In this document: piece by piece, positions 15,391 through 23,875 of the stretch
Layout of the letters: the number at the start of each line of letters is the position of its first letter
Position numbering within the stretch: the stretch's first letter is position 1
From: JADGAU01 sp045047105
GTDB lineage: Bacteria; Pseudomonadota; Gammaproteobacteria; GRL18
Direction: 5' to 3'
Length of the DNA: 31,314 nt
NCBI GenBank assembly: GCA_045047105.1
Contig: JASFYQ010000110.1
Span: 1-31,314 of the forward strand
Position numbers and translations under genes: made by a program
The notes under the pieces: generated by a model
What the model was told of the DNA's origin: nothing
Seen by the model: only the letters and a program-made list of their open reading frames with translations
Databases searched by the model: none

Positions 15391-17075
15391 AATATCTACG
15401 CTATAAATTCTTTCAAGTAAAAAAAACGGAAGAGTTTAGCTCTTTTATTATACGCTTTATTCTGGGTAGTGTAGCGAGTATTTTTGGTGGTATAGGGATT
15501 TATTTTGAAATTCTACAATTACCTGTAAATATTTATATTGGCATTTCATCCAGCTTTTTTTTATTTACCTTCTTTATCTTTATCGATTTATTTCACCATT
15601 TAGAGTCAGCCAGAAGGCGCTATTTAACTCTCTTGCTTGATATAAGCTATACCAGTTTAAGTATTTATGTTACTGCTGGAGATGCACAAGTCTTATGGCT
15701 ATTTTATATCTGGTTATATATTGGATATGGTAGTCGATATGGAGAAAATTATCTTTTTGCAGCTCAAAAAATAACCTTATTCCAGTATGCTCTGGTGTTG
15801 TATTTTAGTGATTTATGGCTAAGTAACATGCTCGATATTACCACACATCTATTAATTCTTTTAACTCTACCATATTATATTCACTCTATGATTAAACGCC
15901 TGCATATAGCAAAAACGGAGGCACAAAAAGTAGCAAAATTAAAAAGCAATTTTCTCGCCAGTATGTCACATGAAATAAGAACACCTCTTAATGGTATTGT
16001 TGGAACCAGTTTATTATTATCAAATACCCCGCTTAATTCAATCCAGAGAAAATACACCAAAGCATTAGTTTATTCATCTGAGATGTTGCTTAATATAATT
16101 AACGATATTTTAGATTTTGCAAAAATAGATGCAAATAAAATAGAAATCAATCAAGAGAATATAGACATTCAGCGATGCATCGAAAAAATTACCCAGAGTT
16201 TATTATTTAGTGCCGAACAAAAAAATCTTTTACTTAAAACACAAATTGCAGCAGACATACCCAAAAACCTGCAGGGAGATAAAAAACGCCTGAGCCAAAT
16301 TTTACTTAACCTGGTGGGAAACGCCATAAAGTTTACGCCTAAAGGGCAGGTTGAAATTACTGTATCGGTATTTAAAAATACAGAGTTAAATTGCACTCTA
16401 TTATTCAAAGTATGTGATACAGGCATTGGTATTTCCAGCGAAGATCAAAAAATCATATTCCAACGTTTTACTCAGGTTGGAGAAACTCCCTCTATAGCCG
16501 CATCAACTCCAGGAACAGGACTAGGCACTACTATTAGTAAAGAACTGATTGAACTATTAGGTGGTGAGATTAAACTCCAGAGTGAGCTCGGTAAAGGCAG
16601 TGAATTTAGCTTTGCCATTAGATTTAATAAGACCAAAGATAAAAATTCAACGGATAAGCAAAACCATATAAATACATCAGTTAATAATAAACAGCGACCG
16701 CTAAATATACTTATTGCTGAAGACGATGATATCAACGCAATGATCATGGAACAATTCTTATCAGATCAAAGCCATACAACAAAGCGTGTTAGCAATGGAA
16801 AAGCGGCACTAGAACAACTAAAAATAACAGAATATGATATTATTTTTATGGATTTGCATATGCCCGAATTATCAGGGCTTAAAGTAACAGAGGAGATCCG
16901 AAAATTTGACCTGCAAACATTAATTATTGGGCTTACTGCAAATGCAACGACCGAACAAAAACAACTCTGCCTAGATGCTGGAATGAATGACTTTTTAACC
17001 AAGCCCATCACTCCTGCTGCATTATATCAGGCTATATCTATTGCTATATCAGGATCAGGGAGGCAGTCCCGCTAA
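15387..17075 (+). CDS. RpfC-like hybrid sensor histidine kinase
   Basis: The 562-residue protein has an N-terminal membrane domain of about five helices (about 20-165) with almost no periplasmic part. A HisKA domain follows with phospho-acceptor H195 (SMSHEIRTPLNG), then a HATPase domain (N312, DTGIG 344-348, GTGLGTTI 377-384) and a C-terminal receiver (E445-D447 acid pocket, phospho-site D489, T517, K539). The membrane domain and the GTGLGTTI motif resemble RpfC, the sensor of DSF fatty-acid signals, but the C-terminal Hpt domain of RpfC is missing, so a separate phosphotransfer protein would be needed. No rpfF or rpfG is in the window, and the ligand is unknown. Its 3' end overlaps the convergent FNR gene by 21 bp. 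Confidence 0.88.
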   Translation: MKYLRYKFFQVKKTEEFSSFIIRFILGSVASIFGGIGIYFEILQLPVNIYIGISSSFFLFTFFIFIDLFHHLESARRRYLTLLLDISYTSLSIYVTAGDAQVLWLFYIWLYIGYGSRYGENYLFAAQKITLFQYALVLYFSDLWLSNMLDITTHLLILLTLPYYIHSMIKRLHIAKTEAQKVAKLKSNFLASMSHEIRTPLNGIVGTSLLLSNTPLNSIQRKYTKALVYSSEMLLNIINDILDFAKIDANKIEINQENIDIQRCIEKITQSLLFSAEQKNLLLKTQIAADIPKNLQGDKKRLSQILLNLVGNAIKFTPKGQVEITVSVFKNTELNCTLLFKVCDTGIGISSEDQKIIFQRFTQVGETPSIAASTPGTGLGTTISKELIELLGGEIKLQSELGKGSEFSFAIRFNKTKDKNSTDKQNHINTSVNNKQRPLNILIAEDDDINAMIMEQFLSDQSHTTKRVSNGKAALEQLKITEYDIIFMDLHMPELSGLKVTEEIRKFDLQTLIIGLTANATTEQKQLCLDAGMNDFLTKPITPAALYQAISIAISGSGRQSR

Positions 17076-17786
17076 TTGCTCTAATTGTTCCATGTTTAAA
17101 ATACTAATTTTCTTTTTATCACATTTAAGTACTTTAGCTTTTTGAAAATGAGTAAACATTCTACTTACCGTTTCAACAGCAAGATTTAAATAATTTGCAA
17201 TATCTCCACGCGACATGCTCAAATGAAACTCATAAGGTGAAAACCCTCTTAGCTTAAAACGATTTGACAGGCTAAGTAAGTAAGTAGCTAAACGCTCTTC
17301 AGCAGTTTTTTTGCCCAAAAAGAGAATCGTTTTATACTCATTACTCACCTCTTTGCTCATCAGACTCAATAGTTGGTGCTGTAAACTAGGTAACTTTTGA
17401 CTTAACATTTCAACCTTATCAAAGGGCAATTCACACACATTGGATACTTCTAAGGTTTTAGCACATGTACTATAAACACTCTCACTAAGGGCATCAATAC
17501 CTAATAGTTCTCCAGGCAAATGAATTCCCATAATTTGTTCTTTACCATCCAAACTAGATACATAGGTTTTAAGCGACCCCGATCTAACTACATAAATGGA
17601 TTTAAATTTGTCTCCCTGCTTAAACAGGTAATCTCCTTTTTTTAACGATGTTTTACGTTCAATAATATCATCTAATCGTTTAATATCAGCTGTATCAATC
17701 AATTTTGGTAAGCAGAGTTGTCTTAAGCTACAATTCTTACACACTACTTTTATTTCTTTTAAATTTATCTGCTTATTTTGATCCAC
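17055..17786 (-). CDS. fnr: FNR/Anr-type oxygen-sensing regulator
   Basis: The 243-residue Crp/Fnr protein keeps all four [4Fe-4S] ligands: C16, C19, C25 and C118. The spacing C25 to C118 equals that between C29 and C122 of E. coli FNR. The cAMP-fold domain is followed by a dimer helix and a helix-turn-helix whose recognition helix carries E-T-V-S-R, the E/S/R set that reads TTGAT half-sites. It would switch genes between aerobic and anaerobic life. A perfect FNR box overlaps its own promoter, pointing to negative autoregulation. Confidence 0.95.
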   Translation of the reverse strand: MDQNKQINLKEIKVVCKNCSLRQLCLPKLIDTADIKRLDDIIERKTSLKKGDYLFKQGDKFKSIYVVRSGSLKTYVSSLDGKEQIMGIHLPGELLGIDALSESVYSTCAKTLEVSNVCELPFDKVEMLSQKLPSLQHQLLSLMSKEVSNEYKTILFLGKKTAEERLATYLLSLSNRFKLRGFSPYEFHLSMSRGDIANYLNLAVETVSRMFTHFQKAKVLKCDKKKISILNMEQLEQLAGLPP

Positions 17787-17829
17787 ACTTTCCTTCCATA
17801 CTTATCCCCCTTAAATATCAATCAATTTG

Positions 17830-17843
17830 TTGATATAGATCAA
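17830..17843. promoter_or_regulatory. Perfect FNR box
   Basis: TTGATATAGATCAA matches the consensus TTGAT-N4-ATCAA at every position. It begins directly downstream of, and touches, the -10 box of the fnr promoter, a position that blocks RNA polymerase, and it is about 45 bp upstream of the predicted hisB -10 start region on the other strand. Confidence 0.85.
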
Positions 17844-17870
17844 TTATATCTTAAATTAAACAGTTGGCAA
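17843..17870 (-). promoter_or_regulatory. fnr promoter
   Basis: On the minus strand TTGCCA (17865-17870) and a perfect TATAAT (17843-17848) are 16 bp apart. The FNR box lies on the +1 side of the -10. Confidence 0.75.
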
Positions 17871-17880
17871 ATAAATAATG

Positions 17881-17886
17881 TATAAT
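17881..17886 (+). promoter_or_regulatory. Likely -10 of the his operon
   Basis: A perfect TATAAT stands 29 bp before the hisB ATG. No good -35 is at 16-18 bp, so an activator or weak basal activity is possible. The placement argues against starting HisB at the TTG codon at 17886. Confidence 0.4.
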
Positions 17887-17915
17887 TGCTTCATAGTAAA
17901 CATAACGGATACAAA

Positions 17916-18509
17916 ATGAAGCAAAGACAGGCACAAATATCAAGAAATACCAATGAGACTCAAATTCAGCTGACTATTAACCTGGATGGTACCGGGAAAT
18001 GTAAACTGGATACGGGAGTTCCTTTTCTGGAACATATGTTAGAACAGATATCTCGCCATGGCATGATTGATTTAGACATTAAAGCAATAGGTGACTTACA
18101 TATCGATGCCCATCATACTGTTGAAGACATTGGGATATCTTTAGGAATGGCGTTTAATCAGGCGATAGAAGACAAAAAAGGCATCCGACGTTATGGCCAT
18201 GCTTATGTACCACTCGATGAGGCATTATCTCGTACCGTTATTGATTTTTCTGGTCGTCCAGAATTTATTGAAGATGTCACTTATCCAAAAGCTATGCTGG
18301 GAGATTTTGATACTGAATTATTCCATGAATTTTTTCAAGGATTTGTAAACCACGCCTTAGTGACTCTGCATATCGATAACCTTAAGGGACGCAATACTCA
18401 CCACATTGCAGAGACTGTTTTTAAGTCATTTGGACGAGCAATACGTATGGCAGTTGAAGTTGATCCTAGAATGCAAGGAGTGATTCCCTCTACCAAGGGA
18501 ACACTATAA
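17916..18509 (+). CDS. hisB: Imidazoleglycerol-phosphate dehydratase
   Basis: The 197-residue monofunctional HisB catalyses step six of histidine synthesis, converting imidazoleglycerol phosphate to imidazoleacetol phosphate. Metal-binding motifs HHTVEDIG and NTHHIAE are present with EHML and RHGM. It lacks the N-terminal phosphatase domain found in enteric HisB. The ATG at 17916 gives the usual family length; the TTG at 17886 would overlap the -10 box. It heads hisB-hisH-hisA-hisF-hisI-hisE. Confidence 0.96.
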   Translation: MKQRQAQISRNTNETQIQLTINLDGTGKCKLDTGVPFLEHMLEQISRHGMIDLDIKAIGDLHIDAHHTVEDIGISLGMAFNQAIEDKKGIRRYGHAYVPLDEALSRTVIDFSGRPEFIEDVTYPKAMLGDFDTELFHEFFQGFVNHALVTLHIDNLKGRNTHHIAETVFKSFGRAIRMAVEVDPRMQGVIPSTKGTL

Positions 18510-18567
18510 AAGCTATAATAGCCGCTTTAAAAATATTGAAACTATTACTCGTTTAGAATAGAAAACT

Positions 18568-19224
18568 ATGACACATATAGCCGTAATTGATTATGGAATG
18601 GGCAACTTACATTCAGTTGCCAAAGCATTAGAACATGCCGCCTCACAAGGCAATTTTAAAAATACTAAAATAACTGTTGCTAATGATGCCAAAACCATCC
18701 TTAATGCTGATAAAATTTTACTACCAGGTGTTGGTGCAATGCGTGATTGCATGGGAGAAATGCAACGTTTAGAGCTGATTGACTTAATTACTGAAACAAG
18801 TAACTCAAAACCTTTTTTAGGCATTTGTATTGGTATGCAAGCCCTGATGAGTAAAAGCCAGGAAAATAATGGTGTTGATTGTCTGAACATTATTCCAGGC
18901 TCAGTGGAACATTTTGACTTTAGTGCGGATCAAAACCTACCGCTGCTAAAAATCCCTCATATGGGTTGGAACCAGGTAGAACAACAAAATTCAGAGCATA
19001 AAATGTGGAAAAATATTCCACAAAATCAACGCTTTTATTTTGTACATAGCTATTATGTTCAACCCAGCGATGCAACTCCTATTGCAGCATCTACTATTTA
19101 TGGTAAAGAATTTACCTCTGCACTGGCAGTTGATAATATTTTTGCAGTGCAATTTCACCCAGAAAAAAGTGCCGATGCAGGCTTACAGCTTTTTTCCAAC
19201 TTTATTGGTTGGGATGGAAGCTAG
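18568..19224 (+). CDS. hisH: Imidazole glycerol phosphate synthase, glutaminase subunit
   Basis: The 218-residue class I glutamine amidotransferase has nucleophile C87 in GICIGMQ, the oxyanion-side LLPGVGAM and the H197/E199 pair of QFHPEKS. It releases ammonia from glutamine and channels it to HisF, forming imidazoleglycerol phosphate and AICAR. It is 58 bp after hisB and 39 bp before hisA. Confidence 0.97.
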   Translation: MTHIAVIDYGMGNLHSVAKALEHAASQGNFKNTKITVANDAKTILNADKILLPGVGAMRDCMGEMQRLELIDLITETSNSKPFLGICIGMQALMSKSQENNGVDCLNIIPGSVEHFDFSADQNLPLLKIPHMGWNQVEQQNSEHKMWKNIPQNQRFYFVHSYYVQPSDATPIAASTIYGKEFTSALAVDNIFAVQFHPEKSADAGLQLFSNFIGWDGS

Positions 19225-19263
19225 AAAATCACCCCATTAAAATTTAAAGAAAAAGGTAAAACA

Positions 19264-20001
19264 ATGATATTGATTCCAGCAATTGACTTAAAAGATGGTT
19301 TATGCGTACGCCTGCGTCAAGGAATTATGGAAGATAATACGGTATTTTCTGATAATCCTGTTGAAGTTGCAGGAAAATGGCATGCTGCTGGAGCCAGACG
19401 TTTGCATCTGGTTGACTTAAACGGTGCTTTTGAAGGCAAACCCGTTAACGGTAATATTATAAAAGAAATAACCAAGGCTTATCCTGATTTACCCGTTGAA
19501 ATTGGTGGTGGAATTCGTGATATAGAAACTGTAGAGGCTTATCTGGATGCAGGAATATCTTATGTAATTATCGGAACCCAGGCAGTTAAAAAACCAGAGT
19601 TTGTTACCCAGTTATGCAAAAAATTTCCTGGGCATGTGATTGTTGGTTTAGATGCAAATAATGGTAAAGTAGCCATTAATGGCTGGGCTGAAGAGTCTGA
19701 ATTTGATGTTATTGATCTGGCTAAAAAGTTTGAAAATGATGGCGTAGATGCAATTATTTATACCGACATCAGTCGTGATGGCATGATGAAAGGTGTAAAT
19801 GTAGAGAGCACGGTAAAATTAGCACAAGCAATCAATATTCCTGTTATTGCATCTGGTGGAATTACCAATTTAGATGATATTAAAGCCTTATGTGCAGTTG
19901 CATCACAGGGTATTAGTGGAGCTATTACTGGCAGAGCAATTTATGAAGGCAGTTTAGATTTTGAAGAAGGACAGGCTTTAATCGATAAATTACTTAGCTA
20001 G
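19264..20001 (+). CDS. hisA: ProFAR isomerase HisA
   Basis: The 245-residue TIM barrel has catalytic D8 (IPAIDLK) and the second Asp in IYTDISRDGMMKG, plus phosphate-binding glycine loops (EIGGGIRD and ASGGITN). It performs the Amadori rearrangement of ProFAR to PRFAR. AAGG lies 7 nt before the ATG. The homologous barrel HisF follows. Confidence 0.97.
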   Translation: MILIPAIDLKDGLCVRLRQGIMEDNTVFSDNPVEVAGKWHAAGARRLHLVDLNGAFEGKPVNGNIIKEITKAYPDLPVEIGGGIRDIETVEAYLDAGISYVIIGTQAVKKPEFVTQLCKKFPGHVIVGLDANNGKVAINGWAEESEFDVIDLAKKFENDGVDAIIYTDISRDGMMKGVNVESTVKLAQAINIPVIASGGITNLDDIKALCAVASQGISGAITGRAIYEGSLDFEEGQALIDKLLS

Positions 20002-20055
20002 CAATAGATGTAGAGTAATTTATTAGTTTTCAATTAAAAAAATTCAATTAAAATT

Positions 20056-20826
20056 ATGGCTTTAGCAAAAAGAATAATTCCTTGTTTAGACGTTGATAAT
20101 GGTCGGGTTGTCAAAGGTGTACAATTTGTTGATATTCGTGATGCTGGAGACCCCGTTGAGGTCGCCAGACGATATAATCAAGAAGGCGCAGATGAACTCA
20201 CTTTTTTAGATATTACCGCTACTCATGAAGGCAGGGATAATATCGTACATGTGGTAGAAGCCGTTGCTGGTGAAATATTTATACCTCTTACTGTAGGTGG
20301 AGGAATCCGCTGTGTAGAAGATGTGCGCACCATGTTAAATGCAGGAGCAGATAAAGTGGCAATTAACTCTGCTGCGGTTAATAATCCTGAATTTGTTCGT
20401 CAGGCAGCAGAAAAATTTGGCAATCAATGCATTGTAGTTGCAATTGATGCTAAAGCGGTAGAAAAAGAGGGCCAAAAAACCTGGGAAATTTTTACCCATG
20501 GTGGTCGTAAAGCTACAGGAATTAATGCCATAGAGTGGGCTAAAAAAATGGTAAGTTTGGGTGCTGGCGAATTATTAGTAACCAGTATGGATTGTGATGG
20601 CACTAAAAATGGATTTGATCTGCCCCTAACTCGCGCCATAAGTGAAGCGGTAAGTGTTCCTGTTATTGCATCTGGAGGAGTTGGCAACCTGCAACACCTG
20701 GCAGATGGAGTAACCAAGGGACATGCTGATGCGGTACTAGCAGCAAGTATCTTTCATTTTGCAGAATATAGTATTGAGCAAGCAAAACAACACATGCAAG
20801 CTCAAGGCATTGAGGTACGTTTATGA
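20056..20826 (+). CDS. hisF: Imidazole glycerol phosphate synthase, cyclase subunit
   Basis: The 256-residue TIM barrel has the catalytic Asp pair in PCLDVDNGRVVKG (D12) and VVAIDAK, with phosphate loops VGGGIR and ASGGVGN. It uses ammonia from HisH to cyclise PRFAR. Its stop overlaps the hisI start in an ATGA (20823-20826), so the two are translationally coupled. Confidence 0.98.
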   Translation: MALAKRIIPCLDVDNGRVVKGVQFVDIRDAGDPVEVARRYNQEGADELTFLDITATHEGRDNIVHVVEAVAGEIFIPLTVGGGIRCVEDVRTMLNAGADKVAINSAAVNNPEFVRQAAEKFGNQCIVVAIDAKAVEKEGQKTWEIFTHGGRKATGINAIEWAKKMVSLGAGELLVTSMDCDGTKNGFDLPLTRAISEAVSVPVIASGGVGNLQHLADGVTKGHADAVLAASIFHFAEYSIEQAKQHMQAQGIEVRL

Positions 20827-21233
20827 GCCAGGAAGTCAGTTCACAATCCGCTGACTGGATTGAGCAATTAAAGTGGGATAAAGACGGGCTTATTCCAGCA
20901 ATTGCACAGGATCAAAAAACTGGGCGTATTGTAATGTTTGCCTGGATGAATAAAGCATCACTGCAACAAACACAAGCAACTGGAAAAGCCGTTTATTGGT
21001 CTCGTTCCAGACAAAAACTCTGGGCCAAGGGAGAAGAATCTGGTCATAGCCAGATAATAAAATCTATATGCTGCGACTGTGATCAAGATGTTTTACTATT
21101 AACTATTGAGCAGGTTGGAGGTATAGCTTGCCACACTGGTAGAGAAAGTTGTTTTTATCATCAACTGGATAAAGATAAACAATGGAATATCACCGACAAA
21201 GTACTAAAAGACCCCAAACAAATATATAAATAA
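20823..21233 (+). CDS. hisI: Phosphoribosyl-AMP cyclohydrolase
   Basis: The 136-residue enzyme has the zinc cysteines in CCDCDQD and ACHTGRESC and the conserved WSRSRQKLWAKGEESGH. It opens the adenine ring of phosphoribosyl-AMP (step three of histidine synthesis). It is separate from HisE, unlike the fused enteric enzyme, and overlaps hisF by 4 bp. Confidence 0.97.
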   Translation: MSQEVSSQSADWIEQLKWDKDGLIPAIAQDQKTGRIVMFAWMNKASLQQTQATGKAVYWSRSRQKLWAKGEESGHSQIIKSICCDCDQDVLLLTIEQVGGIACHTGRESCFYHQLDKDKQWNITDKVLKDPKQIYK

Positions 21234-21235
21234 CC

Positions 21236-21559
21236 ATGACTAATAATACCTTAGAAAAACTGGATGCTATTTTACAGCAGCGTAAATCTGCCTCAGCTGA
21301 TTCCTCTTATGTGGCAAGTCTGTATCATAAAGGGATTAATCAAATATTAAAAAAAATAGCAGAAGAAGCAGGTGAAACAATTATTGCAGCCAAAGATGGC
21401 GATCGTAAACAAATTATTTACGAAACAGCCGATTTGTGGTTTCATACAATGGTCATGTTAGCAGAGAAAAACATATCTAGTCATGATATACTCAAAGAAT
21501 TAGAAAGGCGTTTTGGACTTTCTGGCTTGGACGAAAAAAAGCAAAGAAAAAAAGACTGA
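21236..21559 (+). CDS. hisE: Phosphoribosyl-ATP pyrophosphatase
   Basis: The 107-residue MazG-like protein carries the EEAGE motif (KKIAEEAGETIIAAK) and YETADLWFH, the Mg-binding residues of HisE. It hydrolyses phosphoribosyl-ATP to phosphoribosyl-AMP and pyrophosphate. It starts 2 bp after hisI. The tail is very lysine-rich. Confidence 0.96.
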   Translation: MTNNTLEKLDAILQQRKSASADSSYVASLYHKGINQILKKIAEEAGETIIAAKDGDRKQIIYETADLWFHTMVMLAEKNISSHDILKELERRFGLSGLDEKKQRKKD

Positions 21560-21578
21560 GACGAGGATAATACACATC

Positions 21579-21914
21579 ATGAGTGATTGTTTATTTTGTA
21601 AGATTGTAACGGGTGAAATCCCTGCTGCGATTGTTTATCAAGACGATAAAATACTGGTATTTAAGGATCTTTATCCAAAGGCTGAAAAACACTTGTTAGT
21701 TATACCGAAAAAGCATTATATTGACTTAATTGATATTGCAGAAAAAAATCCTGGAACACTGAACTATATGATGAAAATGATCCCAGAGATTGCTAAAGCA
21801 CAAAATCTGAATAATGGATATAGAACAATTATTAATACAGGAAAAGGTGGGGGACAGGTAATTTTTCATCTACATGCCCACCTTTTAGCAGGTAAGAACC
21901 TACCAGGTTTTTGA
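21579..21914 (+). CDS. hinT: HIT-family nucleotide hydrolase (HinT-like)
   Basis: The 111-residue protein has the HIT triad H97-x-H99-x-H101 (HLHAHLLAG) and the N-terminal CLFCKIVTGEIP with a CxxC. HinT-type enzymes hydrolyse purine nucleoside phosphoramidates. The ATG at 21579 has GAGGAT 10 nt upstream and gives the family length; an earlier in-frame start would overlap hisE. A HIT gene between hisE and tatA is common in Gammaproteobacteria. Confidence 0.94.
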   Translation: MSDCLFCKIVTGEIPAAIVYQDDKILVFKDLYPKAEKHLLVIPKKHYIDLIDIAEKNPGTLNYMMKMIPEIAKAQNLNNGYRTIINTGKGGGQVIFHLHAHLLAGKNLPGF

Positions 21915-21927
21915 TTTTAAATAACTT

Positions 21928-21959
21928 GATATAAGGGTTAATACCCCCATATTTATATC
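21928..21959 (+). terminator. Imperfect hairpin between hinT and tatA
   Basis: GATATAAGGGT (21928-21938) can pair with ACCC (21943-21946) and TTATATC (21953-21959) with a bulge of six bases. A T-rich stretch follows (21972-21978). It may partly end the his transcript before tatA or protect its 3' end. Confidence 0.4.
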
Positions 21960-21991
21960 AGTTTATATATTATTTTTTAAGGAGAGCAAAC

Positions 21992-22237
21992 ATGGGTTTT
22001 GGCGTAACAGAATTAATTATTATTCTTGCAATAGTACTGGTATTATTTGGTGCAAAAAAATTGCGTAATATTGGTGGGGACTTAGGTGGAGCTATAAAAA
22101 ACTTTAAATCAGCGATGAATGAAGATGAAAATGACAAATCAATCACTGCAAAAAAATCAGCTGATTCCATCGAAAACAAATCAACAGATGCAACATTTGA
22201 AACAACAGTAGAAGATAAAAAGAAAGAAACAGTTTAA
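21992..22237 (+). CDS. tatA: Twin-arginine translocase subunit TatA
   Basis: The 81-residue protein has a single N-terminal helix (about 3-19), the FGAKKL hinge and an amphipathic helix (IGGDLGGAIKNFKSAM), then an acidic/basic tail. TatA oligomerises to let folded proteins cross the inner membrane. A strong AAGGAG is 7 nt before the ATG. A 176-bp gap separates it from tatB. Confidence 0.96.
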   Translation: MGFGVTELIIILAIVLVLFGAKKLRNIGGDLGGAIKNFKSAMNEDENDKSITAKKSADSIENKSTDATFETTVEDKKKETV

Positions 22238-22344
22238 TTATTTAACGGTAATATTTACTCCTTATTTTAGTACCTAAATATTATCGTTGAATATATGTTC
22301 TACTTAAACTAGCCCAAACAGGTTAGAAGTAACTCTTATATTAG

Positions 22345-22368
22345 CAAAAAATTCACTGTCATTTTTTG
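22345..22368 (+). terminator. AT-only hairpin between tatA and tatB
   Basis: CAAAAAAT (22345-22352) and ATTTTTTG (22361-22368) form an 8-bp A/T-rich stem. It may reduce read-through so that TatA is made in excess over TatB and TatC, as in other bacteria. No GC core is present, so it is weak. Confidence 0.3.
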
Positions 22369-22413
22369 TTAATAATATAAATGATAAACAATTTTTAGCT
22401 AAGAGCTTAAGCA

Positions 22414-22902
22414 ATGTTTGATATTGGTTTTTTTGAATTAAGTTTGATTGGAGTTGTTGCACTTGTTGTTATTGGTCCAGAAAGATTACCCGCTGTTGCC
22501 CGCACTGCTGGTAAGTGGGTAGGCAGAGCTAACCGCTTTGTAAGTAATATTAAAGAAGATATTTCCAAGGAAATAAAAGATGAAGAATTACAAAAAATCC
22601 TTCAAGATCAACAAAAATTAGCCAGTGATTTTAAACAGGCTGCGGATAATGCAAGCTCTGCAATCAATAGCTTAAATACAACCGAAAAATTAGATGATTT
22701 ATTAGAAATTGATGAATCTCATTTAGCGGATGAACCTAAAAAGAAAAAGAAAAAGAAGAAAAAGAAAAAATCTAGTGATGAAATAAGCGAAAAAAATAAT
22801 GCATCAATAGATTTTGATTCAACAACTGAGTCACAGGAAAGTACTTCACCAGATTCAAGTTCAGCAAACCCAATTTTATCAGACAGTGACCTTCCAAAAT
22901 AA
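22414..22902 (+). CDS. tatB: Twin-arginine translocase subunit TatB
   Basis: The 162-residue protein has the TatB N-terminus (MFDIGFFELSLIG), one helix, the hinge GPERLPAVARTAG and a long amphipathic helix. With TatC it recognises twin-arginine signal peptides. The tail holds a run of 11 lysines (codons at 22738-22770), followed by a Ser/Asp-rich end. Its stop overlaps the tatC start by 1 bp (TAATG). Confidence 0.96.
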   Translation: MFDIGFFELSLIGVVALVVIGPERLPAVARTAGKWVGRANRFVSNIKEDISKEIKDEELQKILQDQQKLASDFKQAADNASSAINSLNTTEKLDDLLEIDESHLADEPKKKKKKKKKKKSSDEISEKNNASIDFDSTTESQESTSPDSSSANPILSDSDLPK

Positions 22903-23816
22903 TGACAGATCAGAATAGTAGTACACAAAGTCGCATGGAAAAGGAATTACCTTTTCTATCTCACCTTATTGAATTGAGAGACAGGCTATTACGTGCAGTA
23001 GTTTTTATTCTGGTTATTTTTCTGGTTTTATTTAGTTTTGCTAATGATATCTACCATCAATTAGCTGCCCCACTACTAGCCAGTTTACCAGAAGGTTCAA
23101 CCATGATTGCAACAGGTGTTGCATCGCCTTTTTTAACCCCTTTTAAACTCAGTCTGGTTTTATCTGTATTTATTGCTATGCCCTATTTGTTATACCAATT
23201 ATGGGGATTTATTGCACCAGGACTATATAAACATGAAAAGCGTCTGGCCTTTCCAATTTTAGCGTCCAGCATTGTGCTATTTTACACAGGCATGTTATTT
23301 TCATACTTTATTGTATTTCCTCTGATGTTTGCATTTTTTACCGCAACCACACCTGAAGGCGTGGCAATGATGACTGATATCAGCCAATACTTGGATTTTA
23401 TCTTAAAGATGTTTTTTGCTTTTGGCATTGCATTTGAAGTACCTATAGCAACAATATTATTAACTATTACTGGAGTCACAACGCCTGATAAGTTGGTTAA
23501 AAAACGTCCATACATCATTGTTGGAGCCTTTGTAGTTGGAATGTTATTAACACCTCCCGATATTGTCTCACAAACACTTCTTGCTATACCAGTATGGCTA
23601 TTATTTGAAATAGGTATTATATTTTCAAGAATAATAGTACGTAAATCAGATGAAAAACAAGCTCAGTCTGGATATGCAAACCAATCAACCAATGAGAAAC
23701 CTGACATCAACGAAAAAAATGTTGATCCTAATGATGATCCCGATCTAGCCGATCAAATTACCGATGAAGAAATGGAACGAGAGCTTGATAGAATAGAGGC
23801 TCAAGAAAATAAATAA
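22902..23816 (+). CDS. tatC: Twin-arginine translocase subunit TatC
   Basis: The 304-residue membrane protein has six predicted helices (about 20-250), the conserved FLSHLIELRDRLLRA at the N-terminus and the FAFGIAFEVPI segment in the middle. It is the signal-peptide receptor of the Tat system. The C-terminal 50 residues form an unusually long acidic cytosolic tail (DPNDDPDLADQ, then EEMERELDRIE). The overlap with tatB implies coupled translation. Confidence 0.97.
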   Translation: MTDQNSSTQSRMEKELPFLSHLIELRDRLLRAVVFILVIFLVLFSFANDIYHQLAAPLLASLPEGSTMIATGVASPFLTPFKLSLVLSVFIAMPYLLYQLWGFIAPGLYKHEKRLAFPILASSIVLFYTGMLFSYFIVFPLMFAFFTATTPEGVAMMTDISQYLDFILKMFFAFGIAFEVPIATILLTITGVTTPDKLVKKRPYIIVGAFVVGMLLTPPDIVSQTLLAIPVWLLFEIGIIFSRIIVRKSDEKQAQSGYANQSTNEKPDINEKNVDPNDDPDLADQITDEEMERELDRIEAQENK

Positions 23817-23875
23817 AAACTGACAACTACAATTAGAGGCTTAGCTATAAACTAAACTATTATTTATGGAGCAGA

